Source: Lachnospiraceae bacterium AD3010
Lineage (GTDB): Bacteria; Bacillota; Clostridia; Lachnospirales; Lachnospiraceae
Direction: 5' to 3'
NCBI GenBank assembly: GCA_000622025.1
Contig: JHWU01000007.1
Coordinates: forward strand, 17,049-81,048
DNA: 64,000 nt
Positions 24,880-32,550 of the stretch are shown here, piece by piece. How positions within the stretch are numbered: position 1 is the first letter of the stretch; every line of letters starts with the position of its first letter. Made by a program: the position numbers and the translations under genes. The notes below the pieces were generated by a model. That model worked only from the letters and a program-made list of their open reading frames with translations. It was not told where the DNA came from and ran no database searches.

Positions 24880-25866
24880 TTAAAGCGACTCCCTTTCCAT
24901 AATGTCATACCCGAGCATCGTCTGTCTCACCGGTATGCTCGTCCCTTTGTTATCGATCATATTTATAAGCGTTTCCACTGCCACCGTGCCGCACTGCTTG
25001 AAATAGAGATGAACGCTGGTAAGCTGCGGTCTTGTGATAACGTCCGCCCAGCTGTCGCCTATCCCGGCAATGCTTACATCCTCCGGTATGCCAAGTCCCG
25101 CCTCCTTGATCGCGCTCATGGCTCCCAGCGCGATAAAATCACTCGCGCAGATCACTCCGTCCGGCCTTTTTCCGCCCTTTAAGAGCTTCTCCATCATAAG
25201 CCTCCCGCTCTCGGAGCTGAATTCCGCCACCACTCTCTCAAATTGTATCTTTCCGCCCTCAAAGGAATTTACCGCCGCCTCCACGCCGCGTCTTCTGTCC
25301 CGTCCTGCCGCCTCATCCTCTTCGGTGACCCCGATGTAGGCGATGTTGCGCCTTCCTTTTTTAAGCATTCTCTCCGTAAGCTCTCTCATGGCGTTAAAAT
25401 CATCATGATATATGCAGGGGATACCGGGAAAATTCTGACCCGTAACCACCAAAGGCACAGGACATCCCTCTATGGCGCTCTTCAGAGCCGGTGTCATCAC
25501 CGTACCCATCAGGATTATCCCCTCCACATTATTTCTTTCCATCGCGTTGATATACTCGATCTCCCGTTCCCTGTCGCCGTCGGTGCATCCCAGAATGATG
25601 ATGTATTCCGTCTCCTTTAACCTGTCCGCAATCCCTGACATGATATGCGAAAAAGAATCGGAATGGATATGCGGAACTATGACACCTATCTGCCCGCTCT
25701 TTCCCGTGCGCATGATCTTCGCGCTTACGCTTGGCGAAAAGCCTGTCTGCTTTACGGCCTTTAATATCTTCTTTCTCTTATCCTCGCTTAAAGGGCCGCC
25801 GTTAAAATACCGGCTCACTGCCGACGCGCTCACCCCCGCGATTTCCGCCACTTCCTTTATCGTCAT
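24880..25866 (-). CDS. LacI-family transcriptional regulator
   Basis: This 328-residue regulator has the N-terminal LacI helix-turn-helix TIKEVAEIAGVSASAVSRYFNG. A periplasmic-binding-protein-like sensor domain of about 270 residues follows (GQIGVIVPHIHSDSF, RPDGVICASDFIALGAMSAI). It sits between the GH13 enzyme and the HAD phosphatase in one operon. Two matching LacI-type palindromes, before this operon and before the IIBCA gene, define a local regulon. The likely logic is repression relieved by the imported sugar or its phosphate. The inducer cannot be read from sequence. Confidence 0.93.
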   Translation of the reverse strand: MTIKEVAEIAGVSASAVSRYFNGGPLSEDKRKKILKAVKQTGFSPSVSAKIMRTGKSGQIGVIVPHIHSDSFSHIMSGIADRLKETEYIIILGCTDGDREREIEYINAMERNNVEGIILMGTVMTPALKSAIEGCPVPLVVTGQNFPGIPCIYHDDFNAMRELTERMLKKGRRNIAYIGVTEEDEAAGRDRRRGVEAAVNSFEGGKIQFERVVAEFSSESGRLMMEKLLKGGKRPDGVICASDFIALGAMSAIKEAGLGIPEDVSIAGIGDSWADVITRPQLTSVHLYFKQCGTVAVETLINMIDNKGTSIPVRQTMLGYDIMERESL

Positions 25867-25887
25867 AACCTTCTCCTGTCCCTTACG

Positions 25888-27735
25888 TCATTTAAACGAA
25901 GTCATAAGCCACTTAAAGCCATACCCTTCAAGAACGACGCCCCGGGCCTTCAGCTTCTTCTCCGTGAGCATATCCCGATAGTCCTCCACCTCGTTTACCC
26001 ACGCTGTCTGATCATCCGGGCTGAAATTATAGAGGGCGATAAATTTCTCACCCCTGTAATATCTTCCAATACCCAGCACATGGTCATTGTAGGTCTCAAC
26101 CACCCATTCGTCCGCCGCGTTTTCAAACACCACGTATTTCGAACGTATATCAAAAAGCTCTGTTATGGCGTTGAAAAGCTTACCCTCTCTGGTTCGCCTG
26201 TTACTCCGCCTTCTGACTGAATTCCAGTCCAGCTTTCCCCTGTGTAGATAGCGGCTGTCCTCTGCCTTTAAGGGATCCTCATGGTAGCCGTAGTCATTAA
26301 GCTGCCCGATCTCGTCCCCGCTGTACAGTACCGGGATCCCGCTCATGGCAAACAGAAACGCGTGAAGCATTATGTCCAGCCTGATCCCCATTTCGAGCTT
26401 TTCCTTATTTTTCTCATATTCCGCAGCCTCGATACCGCAAAGTGAGGCCGTTGTTCCGCAAAGTCTCGCATCGCCCAGCCTGATATCATCGTTATACAAT
26501 TCTCCACGGCAGTCGCTTCCGGGATAAGCCCCTCTAAGATAGTCATTTAAGAACCTCTTATGCGCCACCTCTTCTATACCGAACTGCTTTAGATAATCGT
26601 AATCCAGCCCCCAGCCTATGTCGTCGTGACAACGCAGGTAGTTTAAGAAAATATACTGCTTCGGAAGTGAAAAGATCTTCCCCAGCTGATCCTTTAAGAG
26701 CCGCACGTCCTTTGTGGCAACGGTATGCCAGGTCGTTGCCATCGTCGTAACATTATAGAGCATGTTGCATTCCGGCTTATCTATGGTTCCAAAATACGGC
26801 ACGACCCTGGAGGGCTCCATGACCACCTCTCCCAGGAGCACAGTCCCCGGGCAGACCACCTCCGCGGCCATCCTCATTATCCGCACGAGCGTATGAACCT
26901 GTAAAAGATTGCGGCAGTCAGTTCCCAGAGTCTTCCAGATATAGGGCACCGCGTCAAGACGGATAATGTCCACTCCCTGATTGCACAGATACAGCATATT
27001 CGCGGTCATATCGTTAAAAACGGTCGGATTTCTGTAGTTCAGGTCCCATTGATAGGGATAGAAGGTTGTCATTACGACCTTTGATAACTCCGGGCACCAG
27101 CTGAAATTCCCGGGAGCCGTAGTCGGAAATACCTCCGGCATCGTCTTTTCAAATTCCTGCGGGATACTCCAGTCGTCAAAGAAAAAGTATCTGTCCTGAT
27201 ACTCCTTTTCTCCGTTCTTAGCGCGTTTCGCCCATTCGTGCTCCTCGCTGGTATGATTCATGACGAAATCCAGGCAGACGCTTAAGCCTCTCTCATGGCA
27301 CGCGTCGGAAAGACCTGCCAGATCCTCCATAGTCCCGAATTTCGGATCCACCTGTCTGAAATCCGCCACGGCGTATCCTCCGTCGCTCCTTCCCTCGGGG
27401 CTTGTCAGAAGAGGCATTAAATGAATGTAATTGACCCCGCATTCCTCGAGGTAATCAAGCCGCGAGCGAACTCCCTTTAAATCTCCCGCAAAGCAGTCCA
27501 CATACATCTGCATGCCGAGCATCTCGTTCCCCGTGTACCATTCGGGATCCTCTATCCTCGAAAGATCCCAGTCTTTTAAGCTCCGGCTTCTCGCGCTGAA
27601 ATACTCATACAGCATCCCGCAAAAATAATTGAAGGCATTGTCGTCATTGTAAAGCTCGTTATAGAGCCATCTCATTTCTTCAATGTGCGCATTTAAGCGC
27701 TCCGTGAAAACCCTGTCCATTCTTTCTTCCGACAA
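25888..27735 (-). CDS. GH13 amylosucrase-like glycoside hydrolase
   Basis: The 615-residue protein matches the GH13 subfamily 4 layout (amylosucrases and sucrose hydrolases). Amylosucrase uses sucrose to build alpha-1,4-glucan and releases fructose. An N-terminal helical segment precedes the barrel. The motifs are DFVMNHTSEEHEWA, the nucleophile D261 in GVDIIRLDAVPYIWK, the acid E303 in LLGEVV, and D371 in LRCHDDIGWGLD. FYPYQWDLNYRNP is characteristic of the subfamily. There is no signal peptide, so it acts inside the cell. The TTG at 27735 was chosen because GGAGG lies 8 bases upstream; an ATG five codons later (27720) has a weaker site. Cytosolic sucrose, or its phosphate after HAD action, is the inferred substrate. 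Confidence 0.9.
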   Translation of the reverse strand: MSEERMDRVFTERLNAHIEEMRWLYNELYNDDNAFNYFCGMLYEYFSARSRSLKDWDLSRIEDPEWYTGNEMLGMQMYVDCFAGDLKGVRSRLDYLEECGVNYIHLMPLLTSPEGRSDGGYAVADFRQVDPKFGTMEDLAGLSDACHERGLSVCLDFVMNHTSEEHEWAKRAKNGEKEYQDRYFFFDDWSIPQEFEKTMPEVFPTTAPGNFSWCPELSKVVMTTFYPYQWDLNYRNPTVFNDMTANMLYLCNQGVDIIRLDAVPYIWKTLGTDCRNLLQVHTLVRIMRMAAEVVCPGTVLLGEVVMEPSRVVPYFGTIDKPECNMLYNVTTMATTWHTVATKDVRLLKDQLGKIFSLPKQYIFLNYLRCHDDIGWGLDYDYLKQFGIEEVAHKRFLNDYLRGAYPGSDCRGELYNDDIRLGDARLCGTTASLCGIEAAEYEKNKEKLEMGIRLDIMLHAFLFAMSGIPVLYSGDEIGQLNDYGYHEDPLKAEDSRYLHRGKLDWNSVRRRSNRRTREGKLFNAITELFDIRSKYVVFENAADEWVVETYNDHVLGIGRYYRGEKFIALYNFSPDDQTAWVNEVEDYRDMLTEKKLKARGVVLEGYGFKWLMTSFK

Positions 27736-27776
27736 AATCCACACCTCCGGATAGAATATTTTTAGTGAATTTAGAG

Positions 27777-27790
27777 TGCAAACGATTTCA
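27777..27790. promoter_or_regulatory. LacI-type operator at GH13 promoter
   Basis: TGCAAACGATTTCA fits TGNAANCGNTTNCA and lies 6 bases past the -10 box, covering the start of transcription. It is the partner of the site at 23875-23888, and both have the same placement relative to their promoters. Confidence 0.75.
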
Positions 27791-27796
27791 ATATCA

Positions 27797-27825
27797 ATTA
27801 TATAAAACCCCCTGCCACTTTGCAA
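27797..27825 (-). promoter_or_regulatory. sigma-A promoter of the GH13-lacI-HAD operon
   Basis: Minus strand: TTGCAA (27820-27825), a 17-base spacer, then TATAAT (27797-27802). The perfect -10 and moderate -35 fit a regulated promoter. The remaining part of this 330-base gap holds two copies of TCCATTCATG (from 27851 and 27871) and the hairpin at 27931-27971. Confidence 0.75.
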
Positions 27826-27930
27826 GCAGGTCTTTCGACCGGGATTTTGTCCATTCATGTCAAATAATGATCCATTCATGCGAAAAATGTAAATAAACCA
27901 CTGTCTGTTGACGAAAAAGAATGCAGCAGG

Positions 27931-27971
27931 AAAAAGCGCGTATGGCAAAGGAATGACCTTTGACATGCGCG
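27931..27971 (-). terminator. intrinsic terminator after the FliD-like gene
   Basis: Minus strand: CGCGCATG, CAAAGG pair with CCTTTG, CATACGCG around a 5-base loop with one bulge per arm. The stem is followed by CTTTTTCC. The opposite strand has TTTTC next to the stem, so it may work both ways. Confidence 0.7.
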
Positions 27972-28067
27972 TTTTCTGTTTAGAAACTTAAGGAGGGAAA
28001 AATGAGAATGCACTGCTGACCTTTGCAGGATTACTGCTCTTCCGGGAAAAAGCCAGCATATGAGCCC

Positions 28068-28805
28068 CTATACAATGGCATTGTAGGTGCTGTTATCATC
28101 AGATGTCTTTTCGGAGGTACCCTCAGCATTATAAACCTTGCTGCTGCTTAATTTATTGGCTGCGGAATTCTTCATGACACTTGCCCTTGACGCCGTAGAA
28201 TCGGCAAAGGAGCCAGCCCCGCTGAATAAGGCCTTTATACTGCTGATATCCGCCCCGTTGAACTTATCCCGGTCTATGGAAAGGGTTCCGTCCTTTGCAA
28301 CGCTGATCCCTATCTGTCCGAGGAGGTTCGAGTTGCTTCTGGTATTTTTCAGCATCCTTACGGTGACATCATTAAGTGAAGACAGACTTTCGGATGAACC
28401 ATTCTTAATAAGTGCATTGTAACTGTCTGCAAAATCCTTAACCGCACTGTATATCTTGTCGTAATCATACTCGGAATCGGATTTTGTTCCGTCCTTTGCT
28501 GTTTTCTGGAACTCACCCTTCTGATAGATACTTAAGGAGCTGAGCTTATCAACTGCCGCGGAAAGATCCTCAGCCGAGGATTTAACGGTATTGTACGCGT
28601 TCTTTTCCGTGGTGCTTATGCTGTTCTTAGCTTCCTTCGCACTCTCCTTTTCCTTTGCATAATAAGCCTTGTAGAGCTTTGATGCGCTCCCGTTCTTTAA
28701 TGAAGCGTAGTCACCGAGACTGTCGTAAAGGGTTGCGGGTTTTGAGGAAGAGGCTCCCCCGAATAAATAGGAAAGATCGTTTCCGCTGCTGATGGTATTT
28801 GACAT
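28068..28805 (-). CDS. FliD-like flagellar hook-associated domain protein
   Basis: This 245-residue protein resembles the C-terminal part of the flagellar cap protein FliD, where helical arms flank a short signature. Here the signature is TRSNSNLLGQIGISVAKDGTLSIDRDKF (about 156-182), preceded by helical segments with NAYNTVKSSAEDLSAAVDKLSSL and a pairing stretch KDFADSYNALI. It is far shorter than full FliD (450 or more residues) and has no signal peptide. A near-perfect sigma-28 promoter and an AAGGAGG site precede it, which supports a late flagellar role. It may be a free-standing cap variant or an adapter. No other flagellar gene is in the window. Confidence 0.72.
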   Translation of the reverse strand: MSNTISSGNDLSYLFGGASSSKPATLYDSLGDYASLKNGSASKLYKAYYAKEKESAKEAKNSISTTEKNAYNTVKSSAEDLSAAVDKLSSLSIYQKGEFQKTAKDGTKSDSEYDYDKIYSAVKDFADSYNALIKNGSSESLSSLNDVTVRMLKNTRSNSNLLGQIGISVAKDGTLSIDRDKFNGADISSIKALFSGAGSFADSTASRASVMKNSAANKLSSSKVYNAEGTSEKTSDDNSTYNAIV

Positions 28806-28910
28806 TGTATTTTAACCTCCTTGTATTCCAGCTTGCTAAATTATCTGCAAAAAATCCCGAATCCGTTCGGTAAAAGAACATAGAATGACTATAAATCTTT
28901 TCTAACAAAT

Positions 28911-28937
28911 ATATCGGCAAAAATCAAGTTATGTTTA
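28911..28937 (-). promoter_or_regulatory. sigma-28 (SigD/FliA) promoter
   Basis: Minus strand: TAAA (28934-28937), a 15-base spacer, then GCCGATAT (28911-28918). This equals the flagellar sigma consensus TAAA-N15-GCCGATA(A/T). The start codon of the FliD-like gene lies about 105 bases downstream, with AAGGAGG in between. Confidence 0.85.
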
Positions 28938-29040
28938 CCCCCTGTTTGTTCAAAATCACATACAATATTATTTAGGAACCAAAGAGACTCTACAGTGTCA
29001 ATCTGAGCGAAGCGACTAAAAAGTGCCAATCATTAAAAGT

Positions 29041-29117
29041 GTCATTCTGAGCGGTGCTGCGTGCCAGTGGCACGCGTTCAGCACGGACCGAGTCGGGAGA
29101 CGAGAAGCGAAGAATCT
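29041..29117. repeat. ATCCTTCG-family dyad with inserted hairpin
   Basis: The outer arms GTCATTCTGAGCG and CGAAGAATC belong to the family. The interior has the stem GTGCTG-CGTGCC-AGT-GGCACG...CAGCAC. The apex CCAGTGG is shared with the composite elements at 29163 and 48913. It lies in the 0.9-kb gap between two divergent genes. Confidence 0.7.
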
Positions 29118-29133
29118 TTTCCACCGAGGGTAA

Positions 29134-29160
29134 GATCCTTCGGGCAAAAGCCCTCAGGAT
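29134..29160. repeat. ATCCTTCG-family dyad repeat
   Basis: GATCCTTCGGGC-AAA-AGCCCTCAGGAT forms a compact hairpin. It immediately precedes the composite two-hairpin element. Confidence 0.75.
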
Positions 29161-29162
29161 GG

Positions 29163-29223
29163 AAAAACATCCAGTGGATGTTTTTCGGGCACGTTTTGAC
29201 GCGCCATGCGCGGCAGTGCCCCG
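29163..29223. repeat. composite two-hairpin repeat, copy 1
   Basis: The first stem is AAAAACATCC-AGT-GGATGTTTTT. The second is GGGCAC, TGACGCGC, loop CAT, GCGCGGCA, GTGCCC. Copy 2 at 48913-48973 has the same layout, with paired substitutions in the first stem, so the fold is conserved rather than only the sequence. Confidence 0.8.
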
Positions 29224-29232
29224 CACAAAGAA

Positions 29233-29462
29233 GTGTCCCGGATTGATAACTGTTTTTTGAGCAATCAGCACGTCCCGCTTAGCGAATCCGAGGCTTATAA
29301 ATTTTGCGAGTGCGAAGGCCGGGCTTGCTTTTTGTAAAATTTCTGTTATCCAAAATGTAAATACGCAAGACCGGAACGGCGCCGAGCAAAATTTTGTCAT
29401 AAGACGAAGGATGAGGTTAGCGGGATCGTAGCGCGAAAAAAACAGTTAGCAGGCCGGGACAC
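29233..29462. mobile_element. 230-bp near-palindromic MITE-like element
   Basis: The ends are GTGTCCCGG (29233-29241) and CCGGGACAC (29454-29462). The left arm continues GATAACTGTTTTTT and the right arm mirrors it with AAAAAACAGTTAGC. Further inside, TCCCGCT, CTTAT and AAATTTTGC on the left match AGCGGGA, ATAAG and GCAAAATTT on the right. The imperfect inverted repeats run almost to the centre. There is no coding frame. It could be a miniature inverted-repeat element or a large structured RNA; no target duplication is evident. Confidence 0.6.
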
Positions 29463-29483
29463 GTTTGAAGAATCCGGAGGAAA

Positions 29484-29609
29484 GATCCTTCGTCGCTATC
29501 GCTCCCCAGGATGACATTTGACGGAAGCTGTTGCGAGAAGATCCTTCGTCGCTATCGCTCCTCAGGATGACATTTGACGGAAGCTGGTGCGAGAAGATCC
29601 TTCGTCGGG
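29484..29609. repeat. 56-bp tandem repeat carrying the ATCCTTCG dyad
   Basis: Two 56-base units (29484-29539 and 29540-29595) each hold GATCCTTCGTCGCTATCG, then CTC(A/C)GGATGAC and a GACGGAAGCTG(T/G)TGCGAGAA spacer. A third unit starts at 29596 and breaks off into GGGTCT-CAGAA-AGACCC. It lies upstream of the amidase gene. Confidence 0.8.
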
Positions 29610-29728
29610 TCTCAGAAAGACCCGGATTTACAAAACGCTTCAGGTAGTATATGATGAATCGGACGCCCTGCCATAGCTTGCAAAGAACCCGGCGGACGGT
29701 CATAGAATACAAAAGGAGAATTTCCGGA

Positions 29729-30628
29729 ATGAAGACCAGATTACTTCCTATAATAACAGCAGTATGTATGATACTTTCAACTGTGACGGCGAATGCCGCT
29801 ACTGTAATGATAGATCCGGGGCATGGCGGCGCAGGAACAGCGGGCGCCGGCGCGATTTACCCTCCCTATATGGAAAAATCCCTGACTCTCGATGTTGCGA
29901 ATCAGCTTTGCTCGGAGCTCAATGCATCCGGTATTTCTGCGGCAATGACCCGTACGGGAGATACCGCCCTCTCTCTTCCTGAGAGAGCGGCAATAGCAAA
30001 AAATTCCGGTGCAAAGCTTTTAGTCAGCATACACTTCAATGCTTCAGCAGCCCATGACAAAAGCGGCTGTGCCGTTTGGACATCCATGTTCGGAAACCAC
30101 TATAAGGCGGGAGCGGAGTGCGGAAACGCCATTCTTTCGAATCTAAGCTCCTTAGGCTTTGTAAATAAGGGTGTGTGGACGAAGGCCGGATCCCAGGGAG
30201 ATTATTACGGGGTTGTCCGCTACGGAACGAGCGTTGGAATACCCACCATTATCGTAGAACACTGCTATATGGACAATGCCACAGACAGAGCCATCCTTGA
30301 AAGCGTAGGTACAGGCAGCCTGGCTCATGCAGATGCCGCCGGGATAAGCAGCTTTATCGGCAGTGCCACAGGACAGGCTCTTGTAAACGGAGGTCTTGAC
30401 ACCTCCGCCGCAAATTCCGCAAGCTCCGTAACAGTAGCCGCCGGCTCCGGAAAAAGCAGCGGAAGCAGCGGCTCATCTGCAAATCTTAAGGCCAATTTCT
30501 CTGATGCCGAATGGCAGTGGCTCCTTAGCCAGTGGGCCTATACGGGTAATGCCGAAACCGTCATCACCCAGGTCCCCTTATCGGATCTAAAGGCTCTTAT
30601 CGAAGAGCATAATAAGGGCAATATTTAA
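29729..30628 (+). CDS. secreted N-acetylmuramoyl-L-alanine amidase
   Basis: This 299-residue amidase_3 (zinc) enzyme cuts the bond between muramic acid and the stem peptide. A signal peptide (1-23, ending ANAA) precedes the catalytic domain. Zinc ligands are H32 in MIDPGHGG, E49 in YMEKSLTLD, and the His of LLVSIHFNASA. The catalytic Glu sits in IIVEHCYMDN. A Ser/Gly-rich linker leads to a short C-terminal tail without a known wall-binding repeat. AAGGAG lies 11 bases before the ATG. It is one of three plus-strand genes. Its TAA overlaps the stop of the convergent DUF3048 gene (TTAA). Confidence 0.92.
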   Translation: MKTRLLPIITAVCMILSTVTANAATVMIDPGHGGAGTAGAGAIYPPYMEKSLTLDVANQLCSELNASGISAAMTRTGDTALSLPERAAIAKNSGAKLLVSIHFNASAAHDKSGCAVWTSMFGNHYKAGAECGNAILSNLSSLGFVNKGVWTKAGSQGDYYGVVRYGTSVGIPTIIVEHCYMDNATDRAILESVGTGSLAHADAAGISSFIGSATGQALVNGGLDTSAANSASSVTVAAGSGKSSGSSGSSANLKANFSDAEWQWLLSQWAYTGNAETVITQVPLSDLKALIEEHNKGNI

Positions 30629-32484
30629 TTATATTTCGGTTTCCTGCCCTTCTGGGCAATCCCGATATAAGTTTTTCCGGTATTAAGCTTTATCTCATTC
30701 CCTGCGTCATCATAGTATTTCGTAGGGCTGTAGTCTCCTGTTTTTTTCCAGTGAATATGAATGCACTTCCCCTTTGTAAAGAAGTAACCGTCCTCCGTTG
30801 AATCCAGCATGGTGAATCCGAGATAGCCCTTCTTGTCAAGCTGGCTCCACTTTGTATTCTGGATTATCACATTGGCGAAGGCAATCTGACGGCCGTTAAT
30901 GGCATCCTTCTGGGGACCGCCGTGGATATTCTTATAATACAGCCCGTCAGACGCATTGTAGTTAAAGGAGCTCTTGCTGTAGGGGAAGATATCCGAAAGA
31001 TCGATATTAGAAGCATTCTCTCCTCCCGGAAGATCATTTACACCCTCCGCAAAGCTAAAGTGCTTAGGGTTATAATAGCCGGACCTAAGGCTCGTAAGAT
31101 AGCCCTGCTGCACACAGGCCTTCTGTATACCCGAGGCGGAAATATAGGCATTATGCGGAGCCTGTCTGTCGGAGGTCCTGAAGAACTGTCCGGCACCGGG
31201 AGCCTTTCCTCCCACTCCGTACTCGTAGGTTCCGGAGATATTATTCATATCCGGGGCATTAATAACCCCCTTCATATAGGCTACGCCGCCGAAGTGTATG
31301 AGGATCGGATCCCATTCCTTTGCAGCATAGATATAATATAACCTGCAGCTTCTTAAGTTTCCTATTCTGGAAAGATCCGTCCAGTTGGGAATGATGGCCA
31401 TCTGCCTTGAAATGCCTCCCTCTTCCATGATCTCATAGAGAATATCCGCACGGCTTATGCCGTATGATGGCTGAGCTGCCTTGTCCGTAGGCATCATAAC
31501 CGCAAGAGGTCTTGTATTTGCCTGAGCAGAGGTGACATTTTCGTTGGTATAAACGCTTTTTGTACTGCCCTCCTTATATACACTAGCAACCGTCTTCGGT
31601 AAGGGTGTGCTGTTATCCTCGGCACCGTCTGCCATCATAGAATCAATATCGCTGTCCGGATCCGTACCGGCAGCCTCTGTCGTAGAAGCGCTGGAATCTG
31701 AGCCCTTTTGAGCTCCGGTCAGCACACTGCCCGTATAGTGTCCAAGATACTTTCCGTAATAATTTGCCCAGGAATAGCTGTATTTACCGAGAGGAGCGCT
31801 CTTTCCTGCCCCGAGAGCCCTGTAGCTTGCAGACTGATTCTGGGCATTCAGCACCGCAGCGTCCTCTGCAGCAGCATATGCCCTGACGTCAAATGAAGCA
31901 TTGCCCTGTTCTCCGTTAGCGATACCTGTTTCCACAAAATACCGTAAAAGCTGGGCTGCATCACCTCCAAGCTCAGGATGCTTAGCCTGATAGTAGGCCG
32001 CATCAAAAACCTTTGAATAGTCCCGTCCATTGTAGGTGGTTGCGGTCACTGTCGCTTCCGGTCTTCCCAAAAGATATGGGTTATTGAGGCAGGAGGACAT
32101 TATATTATAAAACGCATCCTTTTCTCCGTTCTTTTTACCGAGATACTCCTCACAATAGGAGGACAGCGTATTGTAATCCAAAGTGTAACCGTTATCAAGA
32201 AGCATCTCCAGATTCCGGTAATTATTCTTCGCCATATCAAGGGTAATCTCTTTTGATCCAAGATATGACTGAGGAGCAAAGCTCCAGTATGCATTTTCCA
32301 CCTCTGTAAGGTATGAAGGATTCCAGGTACCCGGGTCACTGCTCCCAAGCTTCTGCATCATTTCAGAGGTGGAGGTAAAGCGTGTATTCCTTGTTACCGC
32401 AGCAGCTGCAGCTGTAACAAAGAAAAGGGAAAGACAGAGACCTAAAATTATTACTCTAAGAATATCATTTCTAAAGTGTTTCAT
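30625..32484 (-). CDS. secreted DUF3048 protein, long form
   Basis: The 619-residue protein has a signal peptide (1-31, ending TAAAAA). An N-terminal region of about 280 residues follows, of unknown fold (repeated YYxAKHPELGGDAAQLLRYF-like helices). The C-terminal half matches DUF3048/YerB: ADILYEIMEEGGISRQMAI, LRSCRLYYIYAAKEWDPILIHFGG, and a C-terminal GKTYIGIAQKG. The function of the family is unknown; members are extracytoplasmic. A shorter lipoprotein paralogue is encoded at 49303-50442. The ATG at 32484 follows AAGGA by 7 bases. It shares its last codon bases with the amidase stop. Confidence 0.85.
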   Translation of the reverse strand: MKHFRNDILRVIILGLCLSLFFVTAAAAAVTRNTRFTSTSEMMQKLGSSDPGTWNPSYLTEVENAYWSFAPQSYLGSKEITLDMAKNNYRNLEMLLDNGYTLDYNTLSSYCEEYLGKKNGEKDAFYNIMSSCLNNPYLLGRPEATVTATTYNGRDYSKVFDAAYYQAKHPELGGDAAQLLRYFVETGIANGEQGNASFDVRAYAAAEDAAVLNAQNQSASYRALGAGKSAPLGKYSYSWANYYGKYLGHYTGSVLTGAQKGSDSSASTTEAAGTDPDSDIDSMMADGAEDNSTPLPKTVASVYKEGSTKSVYTNENVTSAQANTRPLAVMMPTDKAAQPSYGISRADILYEIMEEGGISRQMAIIPNWTDLSRIGNLRSCRLYYIYAAKEWDPILIHFGGVAYMKGVINAPDMNNISGTYEYGVGGKAPGAGQFFRTSDRQAPHNAYISASGIQKACVQQGYLTSLRSGYYNPKHFSFAEGVNDLPGGENASNIDLSDIFPYSKSSFNYNASDGLYYKNIHGGPQKDAINGRQIAFANVIIQNTKWSQLDKKGYLGFTMLDSTEDGYFFTKGKCIHIHWKKTGDYSPTKYYDDAGNEIKLNTGKTYIGIAQKGRKPKYN

Positions 32485-32496
32485 ATACTCATCCTT

Positions 32497-32529
32497 AAAA
32501 AAATCCCGTGCCGGACATTCCGGCACGGG
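32497..32529 (-). terminator. intrinsic terminator after the helical protein gene
   Basis: Minus strand: CCCGTGCCGG pairs perfectly with CCGGCACGGG around a 5-base loop and is followed by seven T residues after one A. It starts 22 bases past the stop of the gene upstream. Confidence 0.95.
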
Positions 32530-32550
32530 ACCAAAATAACTAAACTGAAA

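Noticed and set aside
27998..28018. Strong AAGGAGGG site followed by a five-codon ORF (M-R-M-H-C)
   Set aside because: No promoter or regulated gene follows on the plus strand, so a leader peptide is not supported.
29054..29260. Plus-strand ORF through the repeat cluster
   Set aside because: It is composed of hairpin repeats and has no ribosome site or homologue-like features.
29484..29609. Possible CRISPR array from tandem repeats
   Set aside because: Units are contiguous copies of 56 bases with near-identical spacers and no cas genes nearby.
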